From: Amphritea balenae
Lineage (GTDB): Bacteria; Pseudomonadota; Gammaproteobacteria; Pseudomonadales; Balneatricaceae
Direction: 5' to 3'
Assembly (NCBI RefSeq): GCF_003858655.1
Contig: NZ_RQXV01000001.1
Coordinates: 434,001-498,000, forward strand
DNA: 64,000 bases
Notes under the pieces: generated by a model
Told to the model about the DNA's origin: nothing
Database searches by the model: none
Seen by the model: only the letters and a program-made list of their open reading frames with translations
Shown here: piece by piece, positions 36,601 through 44,437 of the stretch
How positions within the stretch are numbered: position 1 is the first letter of the stretch
Layout of the letters: every line of letters starts with the position of its first letter
Program-made: the position numbers and the translations under genes

Positions 36601-37158
36601 TTAAACAGCATTGATCAATTTCTGTAACAAAGCTTCAGGATCCGACCCGGTTAACAGATACTCCCTATATTCAGAGCGAATAAAGGCCTCTTGCTGAGCA
36701 TGGTCCAGAAATCGGAGCAAATGATCGTAGTACCCATCGATATTGAGTAAGCCAAATGGCTTAGAGTGAATGCCTATTTGACGCCAGGCCCAGACCTCGA
36801 ATAACTCTTCCAGGGTGCCGGTACCACCAGGCAGCGCAATGAAGGCATCAGACAGTTCCATCATCATCGCCTTACGCTGATGAATATCTTCAACCACATG
36901 TAATTCAGATAGCTTGTTATGGGCCTGTTCTTTATCTATCAGCACCTGCGGCATAACCCCATGTACCTGCCCTCCGGCAGATAAAACCGCATCGGCAACA
37001 ATACCCATCAATCCGACACTGGCACCACCATAAACTAACTCAATATTATGCTTCGCTAATAGAACACCAAGTTGTTCAGCCAGAAGCTGATAAGAACCAC
37101 CCTTCCGGCCAGAGGATGCACCGCAATATACCGCCAGTTTAATCGTCATATTTATCAT
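36601..37158 (-). CDS. LOG-family protein (cytokinin riboside 5'-monophosphate phosphoribohydrolase-like)
   Basis: This 185-residue Rossmann-fold protein has an AVYCGASSG start motif and the LOG signature PGGTGTLEELFEVWAWRQIG. LOG enzymes hydrolyse nucleoside 5'-monophosphates to base and ribose 5-phosphate; in bacteria they are thought to serve nucleotide turnover. Start could be ATG 37158 or ATG 37149 (MTIKLAVYCG); the second fits homology slightly better. Confidence 0.92.
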   Translation of the reverse strand: MINMTIKLAVYCGASSGRKGGSYQLLAEQLGVLLAKHNIELVYGGASVGLMGIVADAVLSAGGQVHGVMPQVLIDKEQAHNKLSELHVVEDIHQRKAMMMELSDAFIALPGGTGTLEELFEVWAWRQIGIHSKPFGLLNIDGYYDHLLRFLDHAQQEAFIRSEYREYLLTGSDPEALLQKLINAV

Positions 37159-37316
37159 CTATATAAAAGGCCAGCGGCTATTCAATACCATCAGGCAGAC
37201 ATATGAAAGTATTACTGGGAATAAAACAAGACAGAGGTAATCGAGAACGAATTAACAACGATTTATGAGGCGGTAAAGCAGGTCTCCGGTGAAGGCTCAC
37301 CGAAGACCAGATTCAA

Positions 37317-37532
37317 TCAGCCGGTAACAGTTACGTTTTCAGCTTGTAAGCCTTTCTGGCCCTGAGTAACTTCAAAAGTCACTTGCTGCCCTTCAGCCAG
37401 GCTGCGACGACCTGTACCGTTAATAGCACGATAATGTACGAAAACATCAGCACCACTTTCACGCTCAATGAAGCCATAACCTTTTTCATCGTTAAACCAT
37501 TTAACGACACCTGAAAGAAGTTGATCAGACAT
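37317..37532 (-). CDS. CspA-family cold-shock protein
   Basis: This 71-residue cold-shock domain has RNP1 KGYGFIE and RNP2 VFVHY motifs. It binds single-stranded RNA/DNA and can melt mRNA structure. GGGGA is placed before the ATG. The 530 bp upstream contains no supported gene and may hold a long 5' UTR, as is common for csp genes; TATAAA at about 37550 (minus) is a possible -10. Confidence 0.95.
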   Translation of the reverse strand: MSDQLLSGVVKWFNDEKGYGFIERESGADVFVHYRAINGTGRRSLAEGQQVTFEVTQGQKGLQAENVTVTG

Positions 37533-38066
37533 AAAATCCCCAATACTTTATTTTTATAACTATCACCGCATTCCTGAAACAGAACGCTGGTATTACACCG
37601 ATCTGGAAGGTTGGCAATAACCAACAACTACTGATAAAAATCAAAGCAGATACGCAAACATCATCACAACAAAGTTTCCAAATGAGCAATCACTCAGAAA
37701 ATTATTACAAAGAAGCCTGGCTATTTTTCAAACCGATTAAACCTTTTACTGTTAAAGCCCTCTGTTTTCAAGATATTAACCCTAATTTTTGTAATAGTTT
37801 TGTACCAGATCAAATATCAACCACCCTATCTTTAACTTTGGTCTTAGAAGCCTGCCTACAATTCAAATACTTTTTCAATGGCCGGGATTCGACTTAATGC
37901 GCGAAGGGCAATCCAGTGAAACACCCGGACTTTTGCAAACTGCCTAACAGAGCAGATGATCCCTCTATAGCCTGGCCTAAGCCCAATCAGAAAAAGCACA
38001 TCTGGAGCTCAATTACATACTTCGCTATAGTGCGCAGCAGAAAGAGAAATATACAGGACAGGAAAG
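37533..38066. other. Gene-free gap between csp and DUF2058 gene
   Basis: It holds the promoter/leader of the minus-strand csp gene and the promoter of the DUF2058 gene. Short frames such as 37682-37897 lack a ribosome-binding site and resemble nothing. No RNA fold stands out. Confidence 0.4.
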
Positions 38067-38624
38067 ATGGCAGGTTCTCTGCAAGATCAACTATTAAAAG
38101 CCGGCCTGGCAAATAAAAAGCAGGCCAATACAGCTAAAGCTGAGAAACGTAAAAAAACCAAGAAAGCTAAAGCGGTTAAAAAAGGCGAAGTCTATAAAGA
38201 CCAGGAAGACCTGGCGCGGGAAGAAGCGATCGCCAAAGCTAAAACAGATAAACTGGAACGGGATCGTGAGCTCAATCGTCAACGCGAAGATGACCTGACC
38301 CGACGCTCTATCGATGCATCCTGTTTACAGATGATTAAACAAAACCTGATTGCCATTCCAGAGCATGGAGATGTTGAATACAACTTTGTTGATGGCACTA
38401 AGATCAAAAAACTTTACGTCGATAAAGAATTGCAGGATCAGTTGGCAAAAGGCAACCTCGCGATCGCTAACAATAATGACAGCTATACTCTGATTCCGGC
38501 AGGCATTGCCGACAAAATTACCGAGCGCCGACCAGAACTGATTGTTAGCCGTCAAGAAGTTGAAGAGATCGATCCCGACGATCCTTATGCCGACTTCCAG
38601 ATCCCTGATGATCTGATGTGGTAA
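38067..38624 (+). CDS. DUF2058 (YaiL-like) nucleoprotein/polysome-associated protein
   Basis: This 185-residue protein begins AGSLQDQLLKAGLANKKQA, as DUF2058 members do. A lysine/alanine-rich, highly charged helical arm follows (about 20-90), and then a C-terminal globular domain with CLQMIKQNLIAIP and YTLIPAGIADKI. E. coli YaiL is the reference member; its role is not settled. An acidic C-terminal tail (EEIDPDDPYADF) ends the protein. Confidence 0.9.
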   Translation: MAGSLQDQLLKAGLANKKQANTAKAEKRKKTKKAKAVKKGEVYKDQEDLAREEAIAKAKTDKLERDRELNRQREDDLTRRSIDASCLQMIKQNLIAIPEHGDVEYNFVDGTKIKKLYVDKELQDQLAKGNLAIANNNDSYTLIPAGIADKITERRPELIVSRQEVEEIDPDDPYADFQIPDDLMW

Positions 38625-38648
38625 CTATACCTTCGCTATAAATGCCCC

Positions 38649-38680
38649 CATCAACGGAGCGGAAATTAGCTCCGTTGATG
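38649..38680. terminator. Hairpin after DUF2058 gene, possible terminator
   Basis: A perfect 12-bp stem catcaacggagc / gctccgttgatg with loop ggaaatta lies 24 bp after the stop. It lacks a T-run, so it may end transcription with Rho or only stabilise the mRNA 3' end. The next 450 bp to the csp promoter contain nothing else I can support. Confidence 0.55.
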
Positions 38681-39136
38681 TCAGTCCCCCCTTCAGCCTT
38701 ACCTGCCAAGCAGCCATACCGGTCTCAAGAACAAGCTAATCAGGCTACAAGCCCCCTGAGCTTTTAAGCCCGACACCAGAATCATAAAAATTCGTTAAAT
38801 GATAACGACTTAGAAGGAATAAGACTTATTCTCAGTCTAAAACTACAAACATCAGCAAAATAGCCGTCAAGTGATGCGCTATAAGATTTATCAGCTGCAT
38901 AACAAAATCAAAAAACACATTATTTAACAACAAGTTATAAGGCAATCACAGCTATAAAATAAGACTTTTACTCTTATAATAAATCGCATAGAATGAGTTC
39001 AGCTTGAAAGTACGGCCTGATTTTTATGCCCCTGAACAGATCGACAGTTGCTCAAGCCAGTGCGTTCTTATCTGCGGCATAAATAGTAGATCCTACATTC
39101 TTAGCTTAACCCGTGTTACGGAACAAATTCGTACAC

Positions 39137-39142
39137 TATAAT
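39137..39142 (+). promoter_or_regulatory. -10 element of the second csp gene
   Basis: A perfect TATAAT lies 33 bp before the csp ATG. No good TTGACA match is seen at 16-18 bp upstream. GTAGGA is the likely ribosome-binding site. Confidence 0.5.
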
Positions 39143-39174
39143 TTTAAAAAAATACTTCTGTAGGAAATACTACT

Positions 39175-39381
39175 ATGTCTACATCTACTGGTACCGTTAA
39201 ATGGTTCAATGCCGATAAAGGTTATGGCTTCATCGAACAGGAAAACGGTCCTGACTTATTCGTTCATTTCCGTGCAATCAACTCTGACGGATTCAAAAGC
39301 CTGAACGAAGGCCAGCAGGTTTCTTTCGAAGTTACTCAGGGCCAGAAAGGCCCACAAGCGGAAAATGTTACTATTCTGTAA
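39175..39381 (+). CDS. CspA-family cold-shock protein
   Basis: This 68-residue cold-shock domain has RNP1 KGYGFIEQ and RNP2 LFVHF. It is close to the product of 37317-37532, with the same GVVKWF/GTVKWF start and the same [14 protein letters not shown] end, so the two are paralogues about 1.7 kb apart in opposite orientation. Confidence 0.95.
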   Translation: MSTSTGTVKWFNADKGYGFIEQENGPDLFVHFRAINSDGFKSLNEGQQVSFEVTQGQKGPQAENVTIL

Positions 39382-39439
39382 CTGACGCAAATGCCGGCTG
39401 TAGCCACACCGGCTACAGTCTGTTTTCTCTCCAGTTAAA

Positions 39440-40039
39440 TTACAACTTCTGCCAGACCAATAACTGATTATTCGCAGGCATGGCTATATCCTGTAGCAGC
39501 TTTAAACCGGCCTTTTCCGCGACCTCTGCAAGCTCAGAGATATCCCTGATCCCACTTTTCTTATCTCGCTGCTTCAACCATGTATCAAATTGTGCATTAC
39601 TTTCACTGGTAAACTCCCCCTGATATCTGAAAGGACCATAGGTAATCAAAAGCCCTCCTGACAAAAGATACAAGCCACTACCTTTGAACAACGCCTCAAC
39701 CTTATCCCAACTAATAATATGCAGGGTATTTGCCGTAAAAATTGCATCAACTCTATACTCAAGAGGCCAGCTACGCTCACCGACATCGATTATCAATGGT
39801 TGCTCTATTAAGCCCTCTGTATGCCGCTTCAAGTTACACGCTAACGCTGAAAAAGCCTCAGAGGTCTCTGACGGGAACCACCGAACAGTCTTCAGATACT
39901 GACTAAACAGCAGGGCGTGCTGGCCTGAGCCGCTGCCCAACTCAAGTACGCGACTATCAGGCTGAAGCAGACTCTGTAATTGCTCAAGAATGACCCTGCC
40001 ATTACGCTCAGCCGCAGGCGCAAAATTAATCAATGTCAC
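39440..40039 (-). CDS. DUF938-family SAM-dependent methyltransferase
   Basis: This 199-residue protein is of the DUF938 group. It starts near FAPAAERN and has the SAM motif I VLELGSGSGQHALLFSQ at about 35-51, then WFPSETS and FTANTLHIISW. The family has a class I methyltransferase fold with unknown substrate. It forms no clear operon. Confidence 0.88.
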   Translation of the reverse strand: MTLINFAPAAERNGRVILEQLQSLLQPDSRVLELGSGSGQHALLFSQYLKTVRWFPSETSEAFSALACNLKRHTEGLIEQPLIIDVGERSWPLEYRVDAIFTANTLHIISWDKVEALFKGSGLYLLSGGLLITYGPFRYQGEFTSESNAQFDTWLKQRDKKSGIRDISELAEVAEKAGLKLLQDIAMPANNQLLVWQKL

Positions 40040-40124
40040 TAGTCTGCTCCACCATTAATTTAACTGAAATAATCACACAGATTTAGTCGATCTGATTAAG
40101 TCGGCCCGATCTATTCAAATATTC

Positions 40125-40706
40125 TTAATCAAAAAGGGTCGCCTGCTTTGACAACATATCAAAGAGATCTGAACCCAGCGCTCCTACCGCCAACTGCATC
40201 TCATCATTATGAAGCCGACCATCCTCTCTGAACGCCTGCGCCGCCTGTCCCAGAGCGACTTGCTCAGGCATGGTCATAACCCCCAGGTTTTGCAGTAAAA
40301 TCCTGAGCATCGTTAAACCACGGGCTCCTCCGCCAGTACCGGGTGATGCTGACATTATAGATGCAACTTTGCCTTTAAAAGCAAACAAGGGAGGCTCATG
40401 CCCATTCTGCTGACGGGAAAGCCAGTCAAAGGCATTTTTTAACAGAGGCGCAGGAAAACCGTTATATTCCGGTGATGCAATCAATAAACCCTGATGGTTT
40501 ATCAATAGTTGTTTTAACTCAACTGCAGCATCTGGCACACCTTCGCGATACTCAAGATCCTGATCAAAGAGCGGCATCTCATATTCAGTAAGATCGACCA
40601 GCGTAACTTCCGCTCCTGCCTGACGGGCTCCCTCAACCGAAACCTTTAACAATAGCCTGTTAAAAGACTCCTGCCGGGTACTTCCTGCTAACGCAAGAAT
40701 TTTCAT
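40125..40706 (-). CDS. NADPH-dependent FMN reductase
   Basis: This protein of about 193 residues has LALAGSTRQESFNRLLL at the N-terminus (phosphate loop) and the SPEYNGFPAPLLKNAFDWLSR signature of the FMN_red/ChrR/SsuE-like group. It reduces quinones, FMN or similar acceptors with NAD(P)H. I chose the ATG at 40706 because GGAG lies 8 nt upstream; the frame continues to 40877 without homology. Confidence 0.92.
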   Translation of the reverse strand: MKILALAGSTRQESFNRLLLKVSVEGARQAGAEVTLVDLTEYEMPLFDQDLEYREGVPDAAVELKQLLINHQGLLIASPEYNGFPAPLLKNAFDWLSRQQNGHEPPLFAFKGKVASIMSASPGTGGGARGLTMLRILLQNLGVMTMPEQVALGQAAQAFREDGRLHNDEMQLAVGALGSDLFDMLSKQATLFD

Positions 40707-40884
40707 CCAATAATCTCCGGGTAGAACAACACTCAGTAACTGCTCACTAAACTGATAAGCTACACCTATGGCTATAGTAACGGTTTCTCTGCAGGTCTGA
40801 AGCACATGACCTACCCAAGCTGGGGATAGACAATCAGGATACCAACCCAAAGAAGTAGATAGGTGAATTAATTTCACCTTTTGT

Positions 40885-40913
40885 TTGAAATTTGATCACT
40901 TTTTTAATCTTAT
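40885..40913 (+). promoter_or_regulatory. Sigma-70-like promoter upstream of a hypothetical gene
   Basis: TTGAAA at 40885-40890 is followed after 17 bp by TCTTAT at 40908-40913. Its presence argues against translation starting at the TTG at 40885. Confidence 0.45.
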
Positions 40914-40926
40914 ACCAAAGTCTAAA

Positions 40927-41250
40927 ATGCATTTCACATTTGATACTTTCAACTGTTACAGAGAGTATCGCAATAGCCTGGCTGCGGGTCGAAGCGCAGA
41001 ATATGGTTCCAGGCCTGAATATATCTACAGATTTATGGTACAAGAAATGAACTCAGTTACAGATCATCGCGACATTTATAACCAGGCAGCAACACTGCGT
41101 GCAGAAGTACAGGCTGAGCTGATTATCAACGCATTTATGTTTATCAAGGACTCTGTTAAATCAAAGGTACCTGCATTTGGCCCTCTGTATAGCACAGCCA
41201 ACTACAAGCTGTGTATGAAAGCCATGAACAAGCGCTCAGCTGCTATTTAA
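40927..41250 (+). CDS. Hypothetical protein, about 107 aa
   Basis: The frame from ATG 40927 (MHFTFDTFNCYREYRN...) gives a basic, mostly helical soluble protein ending MNKRSAAI. A promoter-like sequence ends only 13 bp before this ATG and no Shine-Dalgarno is visible. Translation might therefore be nearly leaderless or begin at a later Met (MVQEMNSV). A clear terminator lies 83 bp after the stop, which supports a real transcription unit. No family is recognised. Confidence 0.5.
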   Translation: MHFTFDTFNCYREYRNSLAAGRSAEYGSRPEYIYRFMVQEMNSVTDHRDIYNQAATLRAEVQAELIINAFMFIKDSVKSKVPAFGPLYSTANYKLCMKAMNKRSAAI

Positions 41251-41332
41251 ATACTACCCTCTTCTCTCTAAGAGCTTATTGCAGTCTGGTTTAGACCAGC
41301 ACAGGCAAATCTCATTCGCTCTTTTTTTTCAG

Positions 41333-41357
41333 CAGGCCTACGGGCCTGTTTTTTTTG
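41333..41357 (+). terminator. Rho-independent terminator
   Basis: Stem caggcc/ggcctg with loop tacg and eight T residues. A second small hairpin (ctggt/accag) lies at 41285-41298. Confidence 0.85.
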
Positions 41358-41800
41358 TCTGAACCTTTTTAGCAAAGCCCTCCTTTGCTCTCCCCAGCGT
41401 AGCAAGTTTACAAAAGTCCTATAACTTCAGTTTCACTGGTTCATGAATGCGCTATAAAACTTACGTATTTCACCAGAACTTATACACAGATACAGCTCCT
41501 ACCAGATACCATCACTTGCCCTCTCTATTCACGCTGTTTTCCTGTTATTCAGTATTGTTCGCCTCAATACGAGCTAACCTATTGTTTTTAAAGCAAGTGA
41601 AAGCTTTTGGCGACAGTGTAAGTCGTTGATTTATAATAACTATAGACGTTATAGCAAAATAGAGTCTTTAATTAGAGACAGTATTTCATCAAACAACAAT
41701 ATCAATTAGACACACAAAGACCAACATCAAATATAACTGATTGATTTTATTTAAAAAAACATTATCAGGCATAGTAATTGATATATGTATTAGTAGTTTT
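41358..41800. other. AT-rich gene-free stretch
   Basis: No ORF here has a ribosome-binding site or recognisable product. TTATCA and ATGTAT near 41763-41790 with a 17-bp spacer could form a weak promoter for the candidate RNA that follows. Confidence 0.35.
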
Positions 41801-41904
41801 GGCTGTTAGTCACTCGAAAGTTAAGCCTCCCCCCCATTGAACTTAGTGATTAGAGTGCTACAGCCAGAACAATGACTAAAAAAACCGCCTTTGGCGGTTT
41901 TTTT
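41801..41904 (+). ncRNA. Candidate small RNA with C-rich apical loop
   Basis: A 13-bp helix with two bulged U residues pairs 41801-41815 (ggctgttagtcactc) with 41853-41865 (gagtgctacagcc). An inner 6-bp helix exposes a loop containing CCTCCCCCCC (about 41827-41836). A strong terminator follows at 41877-41904 (accgcc ttt ggcggt, then seven T). The layout of structured body, exposed CCUCC anti-Shine-Dalgarno tract and U-tailed terminator fits a regulatory sRNA. No known RNA family is recognised. Confidence 0.5.
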
Positions 41905-42148
41905 AGGCCTGTTAACAGACCCCCTGCCTTTTTTAGCACTAATCTTGTTTACGAACATAAATCGCTTGCCAGCCAGGCGATAAAATTAAAGCACCACTGC
42001 TATAGCGCCAAAGCCGATAAAAGTATTAAAGATAACAACCAAATATCAATACTTATAGCCTTGTATCCAAGCTGCGACAGAATGACACAGCTCTGATCAG
42101 AGGTAATCAAGCATTAAAGGGATAAGTCAGATAGCGCTTTCAACAGGC

Positions 42149-42258
42149 AAAAAAAAAGCGGACCAGTCAGACTGGTCCGCATAAATTTTCGCTTTACAGG
42201 TTCGCCGTTGGCGACACAAACTTTTACGATTCAAGACAGAGCTTAGAATCCACACAAA
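42149..42258 (-). ncRNA. Candidate small RNA or 3' UTR element, copy 1 of a pair
   Basis: Read on minus, it starts TTTGTGTGGATT, contains a small hairpin (tcgcc aac ggcga), then GCGAACCTGTAAAGCGAAA. It ends in a 10-bp perfect stem (GCGGACCAGT / ACTGGTCCGC) and nine T residues. The same blocks in the same order occur at 44040-44153. It lies 110 bp downstream of the DMT gene on the same strand, so it could be an independent sRNA or that gene's 3' UTR. Confidence 0.5.
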
Positions 42259-42367
42259 TAAAAGCCTGTAACAGCATAGTACCTAGCCTCCATGCTCTAC
42301 ATTTGTCAGTCTGCGTCAGTAACAATTCTAAAAACGTCTATAAGGGATCAGACCACTACCCAGTGGT

Positions 42368-42808
42368 TCATCGTTGAATAAAATACAAGCCTAGTAATAG
42401 CAATAACACGCCAAAAATACGTGATGGGGTTACTTCAATCACCAGTCCGCCAAAAAATCCAAAGTGATCAAATATCAGCGACATGACCAACTGACCAAGA
42501 ATCGCAGCAGCAAGCATATTTGCGATACCAATTTTAGGCATCAGGTAGAGCATACCACTGACAAAAATAACGCCCAGAAAACCACCACAATAGAGATACC
42601 AGTCAATCCCTACCAGCCTTTTCCAGTCCGGCAAACTTGCCTGAACAACGACCAATGCCAGTATGCAAGCCAGCGTTCCGCCTATATATGAAACCAGCGT
42701 TGCCTGCATTGGATGTATTAACTCTGCGCCAAGGCGTGCATTCAAAGCCCCCTGAACCGGAATTACCGCGCCCACCGCAATCGCCCCTAATAATAGAAAC
42801 CAGTTCAT
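42368..42808 (-). CDS. YdcZ/DUF606-type DMT-family membrane protein
   Basis: This protein of about 146 residues has five hydrophobic helices, starts MNWFLLLGAIAVGAVIPVQGALNARLG, and has the EamA-like half-repeat typical of DUF606/YdcZ. Small half-size members work as dimers and are presumed transporters of small solutes; substrate is unknown. ATG 42808 has GGGAAGGGG directly upstream, and a GTG at 42826 is a weaker alternative. Confidence 0.85.
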   Translation of the reverse strand: MNWFLLLGAIAVGAVIPVQGALNARLGAELIHPMQATLVSYIGGTLACILALVVVQASLPDWKRLVGIDWYLYCGGFLGVIFVSGMLYLMPKIGIANMLAAAILGQLVMSLIFDHFGFFGGLVIEVTPSRIFGVLLLLLGLYFIQR

Positions 42809-43046
42809 CCCCTTCCCTTCTAACACCTTAATTTATTCAAGCCAGAGTAACACCGGCTAGCACTAAACTTCAGGAAAACTTACTAATGTGATTTCATCAT
42901 TCGGCAATGAAATATTCGACCGGGAATAGGCTGACCCAAAGATCATAAACACACAGACAACAAAATTTTACTACGCCTCTGTTTATGCATAGGATTGAGG
43001 CTGATAAGCCGCTTCGGCATCAATCACTCTTAGTCAGGAGAATACT

Positions 43047-44021
43047 ATGAGTTTATCGATGAAATGGATTTCAATAGCCCTCACCACTCTCATAAGTACA
43101 GCTTGTCTGGCCAGTCCTAAAGAGAATAATTCAATTTACGGCTGCACAGTTCAAACCCATAAAAGCCTCATCTACGGCACAGCGCCAACCTCAACAGGAG
43201 AAAAAGACCTTTATCTGGATCTCTATCTACCGACCGGTGAGCTAAAGTCATGCAACGGTAGCCACCCTACTGTGCTATTAATTCACGGCGGAGGCTTTAC
43301 CTCAGGCACCCGCAAACAGGAAGAGATCGTTAGCATCGCACATGATTATGCTGCCACCGGTTTTGCTGTTGCCGCTATCGACTATCGATTACTGACCCAA
43401 ACCAGCCAACCGGTTATTGATAATCAAGGGGAAATAATAGCCACCGCTTTTTATCAGGGCGCTTTGGACAACGATATTGACTTCAATGGCGGCCGCTTCT
43501 CAAGCGACCCCGCATTAGCTTTAGCGATAAGTGGCGCCGCTGCAGCAGCCGCGCAGGATGCTTATCAAGCTGTTAAGTGGTTGGTTAAGCAGAAGAAACG
43601 CTACAACCTAAACACCCATAAACTAGCCTTTGCCGGCGGCTCTGCAGGTGCAATTACAGCGTTAAATCTGGCTTATCTGTTACCCGATCTTCACTTATAT
43701 AAAAAAGCACCAAAACCGAAAGTGGTTATCAACCTTTGGGGCGCCCTGACCCAAATCAGTGCTGTTGATAAGCACAAACGCTCTCTGTTTATTGTGCATG
43801 GCACTAAAGACAAAACAGTGCCATTCTCAGCTTCGACTCTGCTGGTAGACCGGCTGCAAGAGAAGAAGAAGAAAAACAACTTAGATTTTTATCCGATTAG
43901 CGGCGCCAAACACAGCTTCAAAAGCATACCTATTGCCAGCATTGAGGTTGATGGCATAACACTACAAGAACGAATGATACGCTTTACAGCCCAGGAAATG
44001 AGCATAAAACTTGGGCGTTAA
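43047..44021 (+). CDS. Exported alpha/beta-hydrolase (carboxylesterase-like)
   Basis: This 324-residue protein has a signal peptide (about 1-23). It shows the esterase/lipase arrangement: oxyanion motif LLIHGGGF, nucleophile elbow GGSAGA, the Asp region VHGTKDKTVPF, and a C-terminal His in GAKHSF. It is probably a periplasmic or secreted esterase; substrate is unknown. GGAG precedes the ATG. The end converges on the copy 2 RNA element. Confidence 0.85.
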   Translation: MSLSMKWISIALTTLISTACLASPKENNSIYGCTVQTHKSLIYGTAPTSTGEKDLYLDLYLPTGELKSCNGSHPTVLLIHGGGFTSGTRKQEEIVSIAHDYAATGFAVAAIDYRLLTQTSQPVIDNQGEIIATAFYQGALDNDIDFNGGRFSSDPALALAISGAAAAAAQDAYQAVKWLVKQKKRYNLNTHKLAFAGGSAGAITALNLAYLLPDLHLYKKAPKPKVVINLWGALTQISAVDKHKRSLFIVHGTKDKTVPFSASTLLVDRLQEKKKKNNLDFYPISGAKHSFKSIPIASIEVDGITLQERMIRFTAQEMSIKLGR

Positions 44022-44039
44022 ACTTCACTTATAACAAGC

Positions 44040-44153
44040 AAAAAAAAAGCGGATCAATTGATTGATCCGCCTAAAGGTTTCGCTTTTACAGGTTCGCTAG
44101 AAAGCGAGATAGACTCTTAACGACCAACACTCAAGGAGTGTCAATCCACACAA
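44040..44153 (-). ncRNA. Candidate small RNA or gcvP 3' UTR element, copy 2 of a pair
   Basis: On minus it reads TTGTGTGGATT, a cactc/gagtg hairpin, ctcgct/agcga hairpin, GCGAACCTGTAAAAGCGAAA, then a perfect 10-bp stem (GCGGATCAAT / ATTGATCCGC) and nine T residues. Blocks, order and post-terminator sequence (GCyTGTT) match 42149-42258, while the terminator stem differs by compensated base changes. It lies about 285 bp downstream of the gcvP stop on the same strand and may also terminate that operon. The segment 44154-44437 holds no supported gene. Confidence 0.52.
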
Positions 44154-44437
44154 CAGTAAGAACCTATCCGGTTTTCCATCGATAACGAGGAAAAAGACGG
44201 CGCTCTAACAAGGTCAGAGCAACCGTTACAAATCGAACTATTTGGTACAACAGCTATTTCAATACTTGCAAGCTGGCAGGGAGAGATGTCTGCCAGCCCC
44301 AAACGCTCTAGAGATAAAGAAGTTGAACTGAGGGAGCTGGAACAAGGCAAGACTTTTTGAAAGAGCGCAGCTTGCTGCTGCAAGTGAGCATCTTAAAAAA
44401 AGTTTTAACGTAGTTACAGCCCCTCAGGCAGCTTCGA

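Noticed and set aside
37682-38116. Two short plus-strand ORFs upstream of the DUF2058 gene
   Set aside because: No Shine-Dalgarno, no coding character, and one overlaps the DUF2058 start.
41872-42096. 74-codon ORF beginning in a terminator
   Set aside because: Its first codons are the poly-A/terminator hairpin of the candidate RNA at 41801-41904.
44141-44383. 80-codon minus-strand ORF between gcvP and the RNA element
   Set aside because: No ribosome-binding site or recognisable product; more likely the 3' untranslated region of the gcv operon.
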